Notes under the pieces: model-generated
The model's database searches: none
Told to the model about the DNA's origin: nothing
The model's input: the letters and a program-made list of their open reading frames with translations, nothing else
Virus record (IMG/VR): IMGVR_UViG_3300032093_000663
Coordinates: 1-28,041 of that record
Source: a virus
Reading direction: 5' to 3' (one strand)
DNA length: 28,041 nucleotides
Translations under genes and position numbers: made by a program
In this document: positions 22,901 to 28,041 of the stretch, piece after piece
How positions within the stretch are numbered: the stretch's first letter is position 1
How the letters are laid out: each line of letters starts with the position of its first letter

Positions 22901-23276
22901 GACTAGTATTCCAACCACTACCAGCTCTAAAAGATCCTTGTAGCTGAACTTTTCCATTACCATAATCAATACCAGTACCAACTAGTACATTACCACTATA
23001 CTGTGCAAATTTAACTAGTCCGGTATCTAATACTTCTATGCTGGGTATGCCCGACACATCGTTTACCGAATAAATAGTTCCAGTTAGTGTATTAGTTACG
23101 CTAAATAGCTGACCGGCGCTACCCTCCAAGCTAATAGTGCCACTACTAGTAGGGTATACTCTAAGAGTAATTGTTTGCGGGCCTAGTGTGCCATTTGCCC
23201 CAACAAACTCAATTTTAGGGTCTGCAGTTTGACTCCGATTAGGAGTAATTAAAATATTTTTGTCAGACAAGGCCAT
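19938..23276 (-). CDS. Large tail fibre protein
   Basis: A 1112-residue fibre. Residues 1-115 (ILITPNRSQTADPKIEFVGA, then DVSGIPSIEVLDTG) form a conserved N-terminal module seen in many phage fibres, presumably the virion-attachment part. The shaft contains repeated connector units: LHAGNYNSY followed by PTLTGGGASGTWGINITG at about residues 295, 500 and 845, and ALPLSGGTxTG-type units near 225 and 695. The C-terminus (NYFTRTISSDSTFTFSNVP, then LTHTSGTVTWPSTVKWPG) is another common fibre ending. No enzyme motif was seen. It would form a trimer that recognises the host surface. Shine-Dalgarno TAGGA precedes ATG 23276. Confidence 0.85.
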   Translation of the reverse strand: MALSDKNILITPNRSQTADPKIEFVGANGTLGPQTITLRVYPTSSGTISLEGSAGQLFSVTNTLTGTIYSVNDVSGIPSIEVLDTGLVKFAQYSGNVLVGTGIDYGNGKVQLQGSFRAGSGWNTSPASTLFSHTLSAVSGASNRVVNFDGNGNTPSVWWTNGSRAYGAIDAGDPGLTFWANNGSSWQKQISLGYGTVNVDTALQQGGNQVLHAGNYSSYALPLSGGTVTGNTRINQLGVGSSNNTSFDFYNNGSSYFNGSVTIDDNLSISSGFNITVGGSTVLHAGNYNSYAPTLTGGGASGTWGINITGNAATITSQANSATITASTGVNANDIVRRDGNGYIFANHVNFNTGVENPTIANFITDNGDGWSRKSSLAHVKNQIRGVADGTWSINVSGSAGSAGWATYAQIIDTRAGQYTPNDYQDNRATFEFTNQIVSDWHSAITMQGWSNGYAAWQIIGGATTSTHENWYLRSGVNTAWGSLRTILHSGNYNSYSPTLTGGGASGTWGINITGSAGSVSSVAASAITGQVGMWTSAARPGPYRLYRRDDNSDYSVQTYWTGSYWRLYGYSSGDTAHADTHVGYADNSGYATSAGTAGQIDGIEFRNGDSSNGTGPDNITNNGTGYVTSVSLFGQTDGAIYSQAHSSSWVHQIYGDYRTGQLAVRGRNSGTWQSWRAILDATNYSSYALPLSGGTMTGSIAMGGNNVTGAGLFGLGNGFQIQQGGSDYGRFNSWVHLNGYYGFYESNNGAHFYPNNGTYGAWRIEGTRNGWRGLEFTANNGHISLMIDPSSNTSGFHNNSYGWQFRWSDGTAYVNKNSYGGGTQATVLDSSNYNNYSPTLAGGGASGTWGINITGTATDPNKVPLTGGTMTGTLFINSKLRVNTASGPSDNAYGTATDIPMYMFGSTRTQSTFLIENNVNSSIDYPVIVIRRTLTPVGSRFGGMIRFADKNSSGTEISSQIYSFNRLTSQDLFLDAGSGTNDRVVLRAGSSSSMQVAETFIMNVKAVIYTYSGFTSSLDIDCREGNYFTRTISSDSTFTFSNVPAASGFNVAYSFTLELTHTSGTVTWPSTVKWPGNIAPTLTTGKTHLFMFVTDDAGSRWRGSYLTNYDN
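20711..20780 (-). repeat. Fibre connector repeat, copy A
   Basis: This encodes SPTLAGGGASGTWGINITG in the large fibre (about residue 845). The nucleotide sequence is close to copies B-D, with differences mainly at third codon positions. Confidence 0.8.
21731..21805 (-). repeat. Fibre connector repeat, copy B
   Basis: This encodes SPTLTGGGASGTWGINITG at about residue 500 of the large fibre. It is nearly identical in DNA to copy D in the other fibre gene: both carry the CCACCACCTGTTAGGGTTGG run. Confidence 0.8.
22345..22420 (-). repeat. Fibre connector repeat, copy C
   Basis: This encodes APTLTGGGASGTWGINITG at about residue 295 of the large fibre; it is the most diverged of the four copies at DNA level. 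Confidence 0.8.
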
Positions 23277-23293
23277 AATTAGTTCCTATTATT

Positions 23294-24373
23294 TTATATG
23301 CCAAATCTGGCACGTTCAGCATAAAAAATTGTTTGTATCTCTGCGTCCGTTAGTACTCGGTTATACGCATACACAAATGAAAATTCTGCATCTGAGTATT
23401 CGCCATTTGTGCCTATGCCTATACCGTTAGGCCCAGCACTAGCATTAGCATTAGGTCCGGCTACTAAATTACCATTTACGTATAAGCTAGCACTATCTGT
23501 ACCGGTATTCCAAGTTGCGGCATGTATTCGCCAAGTAGTATCGCTTGCTCCTGCTGCTACTCCGCTAACCCAACCCTCTGCATAGTAATTTTCTGTAGTA
23601 GTGCCCCAGTGACCAATCAACCAGTTGTTATTTATTCCATTAACTATTCTGCCACGAGTGCCCCCAGTATATCGGGCTGCAGATACTACCGTATAACTAC
23701 TACTAGCTAAATTTAGGTTAGTAATCTGAAGATTATTGCCAGCACTATAGCTAAGTTTTCCACCGTTATTAGGCGACCAAGTCATTGTACCAAACATAGG
23801 AGCTGAGTAAGTGGCCGCAACTAAGTCTTCTAGGCCTGCTCGTTTACATTGTACATCTTCTAGCCAGATACTTATGTTACTATAGTCATATCCCTGTACT
23901 ATAAAACTTGCAGCTGTTGAGCCTGTGGTAAAATATGCCCAAGTAAAGTAAAAACCATCACCTAGGTCTACTACATTACTAGACGAAAATATACCGTACT
24001 CCGAAATCTGAGACCCACTAGAATTGTACTGTCTAATGTAAAATAAGTTAGGGTTAGGAGTATTTGTTTGCCAGCGAACTCTAGCAGTTACTATATATGG
24101 AACACTTGGAGTGCAGGCTGTAACTGAATGATTACTGTTCCACCAGTTAACTCCACCACCATTGCTATTAGTAATCGTTATGGTAAGACCAGTTTTTCCT
24201 GTTTTACTAACATACGAGCCACTAGTCCCTACTAGACCATTCCAGTTATTAAAGCTAGAGTATGTACTCTGTATTCTTTCGGGGCCAGTACCCATCATAG
24301 ATTTAATATTACTAGCATCAATGGCAGCAATTAGTCCACTTGTTACGATTTGGGGTCCGTTATATACACTCAT
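23294..24373 (-). CDS. LamG/concanavalin-like lectin tail protein 1
   Basis: A 359-residue protein: an N-terminal motif IVTSGLIAAIDASN (9-22) shared in form with the next gene, a beta-sandwich-like middle (about 85-175, VTARVRWQTN to SIWLEDVQCKRAG) resembling carbohydrate-binding modules, and a C-terminal LamG/concanavalin-type lectin fold (about 200-350) with ASLYVNGNLVAG and the usual closing VYAYNRVLTDAEIQTIFYA. Such domains bind sugars, so this is probably a virion adhesin recognising host polysaccharide. Its start overlaps the stop of lectin gene 2 by four bases (ATGA). It is not an obvious depolymerase, as no catalytic motif is visible. Confidence 0.78.
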   Translation of the reverse strand: MSVYNGPQIVTSGLIAAIDASNIKSMMGTGPERIQSTYSSFNNWNGLVGTSGSYVSKTGKTGLTITITNSNGGGVNWWNSNHSVTACTPSVPYIVTARVRWQTNTPNPNLFYIRQYNSSGSQISEYGIFSSSNVVDLGDGFYFTWAYFTTGSTAASFIVQGYDYSNISIWLEDVQCKRAGLEDLVAATYSAPMFGTMTWSPNNGGKLSYSAGNNLQITNLNLASSSYTVVSAARYTGGTRGRIVNGINNNWLIGHWGTTTENYYAEGWVSGVAAGASDTTWRIHAATWNTGTDSASLYVNGNLVAGPNANASAGPNGIGIGTNGEYSDAEFSFVYAYNRVLTDAEIQTIFYAERARFGI

Positions 24374-25614
24374 AGTCCGTATATCCCCCGTTGTGCAGCA
24401 AAATTCTGCGCTACTTCATTAGCAGATAGTGGTCTATTATATATTTTAACTGTAGGTATGGTAGTGTTAGAATATACAGTACCATCAGTCCATCTGCCTA
24501 TTCTTACTAATGGTTGAGTTGCTGTCGGCATATTGCCTGAATATGTATTATTCAAGCTTCCATTTATGTAAAGCTTTGTATCTGTACTGCCATTTCGTAC
24601 AACAGCAGCATGGTAGTATATACCTTGAGTAATTGTAGAACCTCCTAGAAGAGTATAGCCTCCTCCTGTTGAGGGTCTAGTGGCGTATAAAATTTGATTT
24701 TGACTGCCTCCATGCCCCCCACCATAATCAACCACAATCATATTAGCACTTCCTCCAGTGGCATCCGTATCAACAATAACATTACCATAAGTTGCGTTAG
24801 AAGGTGCACCGTTTACTTTAAACCAGACTTCCATAGTCCATGCCCCTGTACCAGTAAGTCCGGAGGATATTACTGAATCTATGTAATCATCCACACCATC
24901 AAATTTAAAAGTGCCATCATTATTATATGTCAAACTAGTTGCAGTAATTGTATTACCACCAACTAGATCTCGTATAGCTTGTGTATTAGATCTTGTGCCA
25001 TTTACAAACGGATTATATCGCACATCGCCACGAAATTCAAACATGGGATTTTTCATTAGGATAAACCCACGACTAGCCATGTAAGCGTTACCACAACCTC
25101 CGGGATATAAGAACATAGCTTGCGTACCTGATCCACTGGTGGGTCCAGAATATCCGCGTATGGTTTGCCACTTGCCCATTATGCCGTTTCCGCCAGCACC
25201 GGTACCACCACCTAAAGCACTGCCACCATAATTTTCTAAAACTACTAGAGTACTGTCTGTTGGATAGTCTGACGCATCTGGGCTTATATAGTAATCAACC
25301 GAGTAACAAACATACTGTCCACTTGCAATTGCTGCACTATTACCGTGATAATGACAACCGTTTCCACCAAGATTGTATCTGTAAACAACATCAGTTGGTT
25401 TTATTGTGTAACCACCATATGTGCCACTATAAACTCTTTGAAATGTTCCTGTGCCATTTACATTAAATGAAACATTATTATTAGAGTCATAAGGATTTGG
25501 ACAAATAAACTGATTTGTTACAGGTTCGCCTTTCCATGATTTTTCAGTGTTGTACATATCATAGTAAAAGCTTAGTCCATTTGTAACAATTCCAGGGGAG
25601 TGTTGTAGACTCAT
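24370..25614 (-). CDS. LamG/concanavalin-like lectin tail protein 2
   Basis: A 414-residue protein with the same plan as lectin 1: N-terminal IVTNGLSFYYDMYN (9-22), a beta-rich middle (about 40-190), a linker with NPFVNGTRSNTQAIRDLVGG and a C-terminal LamG-type domain (about 235-405) with WTMEVWFKVNG, TKLYINGSLNN and VKIYNRPLSANEVAQNFAA. Both ends match lectin 1 while the middles differ strongly, as expected of paralogues with diverged specificity. It starts one base after the stop of the small Cys4 protein gene. It is probably displayed on the tail as a sugar-binding adhesin. Confidence 0.78.
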   Translation of the reverse strand: MSLQHSPGIVTNGLSFYYDMYNTEKSWKGEPVTNQFICPNPYDSNNNVSFNVNGTGTFQRVYSGTYGGYTIKPTDVVYRYNLGGNGCHYHGNSAAIASGQYVCYSVDYYISPDASDYPTDSTLVVLENYGGSALGGGTGAGGNGIMGKWQTIRGYSGPTSGSGTQAMFLYPGGCGNAYMASRGFILMKNPMFEFRGDVRYNPFVNGTRSNTQAIRDLVGGNTITATSLTYNNDGTFKFDGVDDYIDSVISSGLTGTGAWTMEVWFKVNGAPSNATYGNVIVDTDATGGSANMIVVDYGGGHGGSQNQILYATRPSTGGGYTLLGGSTITQGIYYHAAVVRNGSTDTKLYINGSLNNTYSGNMPTATQPLVRIGRWTDGTVYSNTTIPTVKIYNRPLSANEVAQNFAAQRGIYGL

Positions 25615-25615
25615 A

Positions 25616-25792
25616 TTACCACTTACCTATAGGACAAGTTTTAAATGAAAACATTGTTAGGGCTGATATAGGACACGCACACTTAGTACAATGTGCATTT
25701 TGATTATTTTCACAACCGGAACAAATTTCTATTCTTTTTAATTTTTCTTTAGGCAAGTTATGCAAGTCTGGATCGGTATAATTTTCAGTCAT
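25616..25792 (-). CDS. 58-residue putative zinc-binding protein
   Basis: A short frame of 58 codons plus stop that fills the gap between 25614 and 25792. It is highly charged at first (MTENYTDPDLHNLPKEKLKR), then has CSGC (24-27), CTKCAC (35-40) and ends KTCPIGKW with Cys53. Two CxxC pairs plus CPxGKW is the layout of a tiny zinc-binding family that I know from many phages near tail genes, function unknown. The start at 25792 overlaps the upstream stop by four bases (ATGA) and one base separates its stop from lectin gene 2, so the operon geometry strongly supports it as a real gene. Confidence 0.8.
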   Translation of the reverse strand: MTENYTDPDLHNLPKEKLKRIEICSGCENNQNAHCTKCACPISALTMFSFKTCPIGKW

Positions 25793-25992
25793 ATAAATCT
25801 CTCTACTTGAACTACCTGTATATCAGGAAATTGTCTTATTTGAGCTTCCCAATCATCAAAGTATTGTTTGTTTCTGTTTTCAGGATGCAATACCTGCGTG
25901 TTTTGCCACAAAACATTGCCTGCTAAATCCTCAACAATTTGGGTCCAAGTAGTTTCAGTATCTAAGATTTTTAATTTTACTAGTGTTTTCAT
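25789..25992 (-). CDS. Small hypothetical tail-operon protein
   Basis: A 67-residue protein (MKTLVKLKILDTETTWTQIV at the start, QVVQVERFI at the end) with predicted beta strands and no Cys or membrane segment. It shares ATGA overlaps with both neighbours, the fibrinogen-like gene upstream and the Cys4 gene downstream, so all three are likely translated together. The family is not recognised. It may be a fibre assembly factor for the adjacent adhesin; this is inferred from position only. Confidence 0.6.
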   Translation of the reverse strand: MKTLVKLKILDTETTWTQIVEDLAGNVLWQNTQVLHPENRNKQYFDDWEAQIRQFPDIQVVQVERFI

Positions 25993-26690
25993 TTTATGTA
26001 TACTGCTCCGTATTGATGAGTATCACTGCCTGAGCTATCCCAATAAGGACCGTTATCATAACCAAAATAATTTCCGCTCCAACATGCACCGTACCACCAA
26101 GGATTATTTCCATAAAAAGACGAGCAATTTGAACCACCATACGCATCTTGGTCAACATCGTATGTAGTTAAATTAAAACTGTTACCAGCATGATAATTAT
26201 AAAATCCAGGACTTCCAGTACCCGTTTCATCGCTAATTGCTGTGGCCCCAATCATCCCCCAACGACTACTAAATCCGTCAAATCTCCAGCGATAACGTTT
26301 TGTATGTGTACCATTTAGCTGAGTGCCGTTTGTACCGGCTACAAATTGTACTACTGTTACTTTATTTGCAGTAACTCTACCACTTAATAGCGACCAAAAT
26401 ACAGGAGCTATCCAAACATTATAATCAGCTAAACTACCTAATTTTGAACCTGCCGGAACAGCTACTCCACCTGTGCGAAAATTACAGTTAGTGGTTGCAT
26501 CCACATAAGTTAAGTTTTGCATACCGCCAGTACCCCAGCGGTTTGCTATAACTAAGCACCAGCCACCACCGTCATAGTCTTGATTTACATAAGTATGACA
26601 AGGCCCTGCACTAGTGTTGATTATATACCAGCCAGATGGTCCAACTATTTCGGAAACATTATTATATACTCCATTATAATAAACTGCCAA
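25989..26690 (-). CDS. Fibrinogen-like (FReD) domain tail adhesin
   Basis: A 233-residue protein that reads as one fibrinogen-related domain. Matches to the eukaryotic fold are VNQDYDGGGWCLV (35-47; compare FDGGGWTLI), a calcium-loop-like YDVDQD (177-182), the following Cys189, and WWYGACWSGNYFG (198-210; compare WWYxxCxxSNLNG of ficolins and fibrinogen gamma). The order and spacing of calcium loop, Cys and WWY-C fit the domain's C-terminal subdomain, which in ficolins and tachylectins binds acetylated sugars. There is no signal peptide; its place between fibre genes suggests a virion protein recognising host surface glycans. It is one base from the fibre gene upstream and overlaps the small gene downstream by four. 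The call is by pattern only. Confidence 0.72.
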   Translation of the reverse strand: MAVYYNGVYNNVSEIVGPSGWYIINTSAGPCHTYVNQDYDGGGWCLVIANRWGTGGMQNLTYVDATTNCNFRTGGVAVPAGSKLGSLADYNVWIAPVFWSLLSGRVTANKVTVVQFVAGTNGTQLNGTHTKRYRWRFDGFSSRWGMIGATAISDETGTGSPGFYNYHAGNSFNLTTYDVDQDAYGGSNCSSFYGNNPWWYGACWSGNYFGYDNGPYWDSSGSDTHQYGAVYIK

Positions 26691-26691
26691 G

Positions 26692-28041
26692 TTATTCCTC
26701 CACTATTAGTTTGTCCACATCACAGCGTTCTGCTTGTACAAAGTAGTAGCAGTCTATGTCACTAGTCCAAGCTCCGTCTATGTCAACCCACACGCAGTTA
26801 TCCCCAACTTCACGAACATATAGTTGCTGTGGTTTGCCGCGGGGGGTAAGCTGTACGGTTATACTATCCGGGTCTACTAATTTAGTCCAATATTCTGGTA
26901 GTTGAATACAATCTGTACCCTGCAATCTGCCACGAACATAAACACCATTTTCTGGACCCTCTAAGCTCCCGTATCTGAGCTTTTTGTTGGGTTTGGTTGG
27001 GTGTGGGATAAGAAATGACTTAGTAAGAGCCGTAAGTCCACCATTAGGTAAATTTAAGGATCCTGCGTTTGACAACGACATCCTAGTAACACCATCAAAC
27101 TGAAATTCTAAGCCTGTTTCAGCTCCGCGTGCATTGATATAGTGTGTTGCACCATCTGCATTAAGATCAAGAGAGTCCCAATCTGCCCCACCATTTTGAA
27201 CTCGTAAAATATTTTGAGCAATAAAACTACCGGTAGTCATGTAGTCGCCAGTACCAGCAGTTTTACCGGTTAAACTATCAAAAGAGTGTAAATAGCTAGT
27301 ATAGTTACCGGCATGTAATGCAATATGTGCACCACTACCCATTCGTATTGCACCATTGGTGTAGTAGTTAATATAAGTATCGCGATCTGAAGCCGAACTG
27401 TCTAGGTGAAGATTGCCATTAGTGGTAACTACACTTGCACGACCCGTTCCACCCCAACCATTGCCTCCTACACGCAGAGTTGATGCCCAAGTACTATTAG
27501 GTCCAAAATCAATATATCCATTACCAGAAATTGTACCGCCAGTTAGTGGTAGTGCATAGCTTGAATAGTTGCTGGCATGTAGTATCTGATTACCACTTAG
27601 TTTTACACTAGTTGTATTAAAATTAAGTGAAGTTGTTGTATCTGCATAAAAACCAAGTAAGGTACCATAAGCAGAGTTATTTGAGGAATAAAATCCTCCG
27701 CTTTCATATGCATAGTAAGAGCCATCGACTAGAGTATACCCTCGACCACCGTTTGACAGTAAAACAAACTCAGCCCCACCAGTCATTGACACGCCATTTT
27801 CGCGTGTAAACCCATTAGATCCTAAATCTCCAAGCCATGAACCAGATTGATACCATAATGCTGGTATGCTTGTTATGCCAGACCAGGGAACACTACCAGC
27901 ACTACCAGCACTACCAGTAATACTAATACCCCAAGTACCTGATGCTCCACCACCTGTTAGGGTTGGTGAATAGGTGTTATAGTTGCCGGCATGAAGTACC
28001 GTATTACCTGCAACTTGAACTGTGGTAATACTTCCTCTAAA
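26692..28041 (-). CDS. Tail fibre protein, N-terminus beyond the window
   Basis: The frame stays open from the stop at 26692 to the right edge (449 codons here). An internal GTG at 27792 is not the true start: the sequence upstream of it (HAGNYNTY, then SPTLTGGGASGTWGISITG) is fibre shaft like that of the large fibre. The visible part has further LHAGNYxSY and ALPLTGGTISG units. The C-terminus, HPTKPNKKLRYGSLEGPENG, then VYVRGRLQGTD, LPEYWTKL and ITVQLTPRG, is an ending that I recognise from T4-like and other phage fibres; its exact role (tip or chaperone) is not known to me. It is followed one base later by the fibrinogen-like gene, perhaps its tip partner. Confidence 0.82.
   Translation of the reverse strand, partial: FRGSITTVQVAGNTVLHAGNYNTYSPTLTGGGASGTWGISITGSAGSAGSVPWSGITSIPALWYQSGSWLGDLGSNGFTRENGVSMTGGAEFVLLSNGGRGYTLVDGSYYAYESGGFYSSNNSAYGTLLGFYADTTTSLNFNTTSVKLSGNQILHASNYSSYALPLTGGTISGNGYIDFGPNSTWASTLRVGGNGWGGTGRASVVTTNGNLHLDSSASDRDTYINYYTNGAIRMGSGAHIALHAGNYTSYLHSFDSLTGKTAGTGDYMTTGSFIAQNILRVQNGGADWDSLDLNADGATHYINARGAETGLEFQFDGVTRMSLSNAGSLNLPNGGLTALTKSFLIPHPTKPNKKLRYGSLEGPENGVYVRGRLQGTDCIQLPEYWTKLVDPDSITVQLTPRGKPQQLYVREVGDNCVWVDIDGAWTSDIDCYYFVQAERCDVDKLIVEE
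27911..27990 (-). repeat. Fibre connector repeat, copy D
   Basis: This encodes SPTLTGGGASGTWGISITG in the truncated fibre. It is nearly identical at DNA level to copy B at 21731-21805 in the large fibre gene, giving homology between two genes about 6 kb apart. Confidence 0.8.

Noticed and set aside
27792-27792. GTG 27792 as start of the last fibre gene
   Set aside because: The frame continues open to 28041 with fibre-shaft sequence upstream, so the start lies outside the window.
1-28041. tRNA genes, T4-type late promoters (TATAAATA) and insertion sequences
   Set aside because: Reading both strands I found no cloverleaf, no repeated TATAAATA before late genes and no transposase or terminal inverted repeats.

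Overview
This window looks like part of the genome of a large tailed phage (Caudoviricetes) of a Gram-negative host, or an uncultured phage contig. It is AT-rich by eye, gene-dense, and has no gene-free stretch over 300 bases. Phage identity rests on three things: a T4-like recombination and nucleotide set (UvsW-like helicase, gp32-like SSB, gp47/gp46-like SbcD/SbcC pair, FEN/RNase H-type exonuclease, dUTPase, class II ribonucleotide reductase), a GH19 endolysin with a spanin-like pair, and a long block of tail-fibre genes. The Gram-negative host is inferred from the lipoprotein/inner-membrane spanin pair, the periplasmic PstS and several signal peptides. No cyanobacterial photosynthesis gene is present, although phage pstS and phoH are best known from marine cyanophages and pelagiphages.

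Layout. Positions 1-11401 are read on the + strand and form a DNA metabolism region. It contains a truncated unknown gene, the UvsW-like helicase, an extended -10 promoter, a small unknown gene, the SSB and a hairpin terminator. A tightly packed operon follows: sbcD - glutaredoxin - sbcC - class II aldolase - small basic protein - Hjc-like PD-(D/E)XK nuclease - pstS - FEN exonuclease - dUTPase - B12-dependent ribonucleotide reductase - small Gln-rich protein. A perfect 16-bp bidirectional terminator (11401-11436) separates this block from everything downstream.

Positions 11438-28041 are read on the - strand, so their transcription order is right to left. First (right edge to 18406) come tail-fibre and adhesin genes: a fibre cut by the window edge, a fibrinogen-like domain protein, two very small proteins (one a 58-residue Cys4-type putative zinc protein), two LamG-type lectin proteins, an 1112-residue fibre, a further beta-rich protein, a tail assembly chaperone-like protein and a small conserved tail-region protein. 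Next (18390 to 12820) is an unbroken run of nine secreted or membrane-anchored proteins plus the endolysin. This run includes a secreted protein with six cysteine repeats and a membrane-anchored hendecad coiled coil. Last come a PhoH-like ATPase and a conserved phage protein with an acidic tail.

How the genes work together. The left block supplies replication, recombination and dNTP synthesis, with two host-metabolism genes (pstS, aldolase) embedded in the same operon. The right block supplies host recognition, apparently with several alternative sugar-binding heads, and envelope breakdown. The least explained and potentially newest part is the envelope cassette at 12820-18390; the fibrinogen-like adhesin is the most striking single gene.
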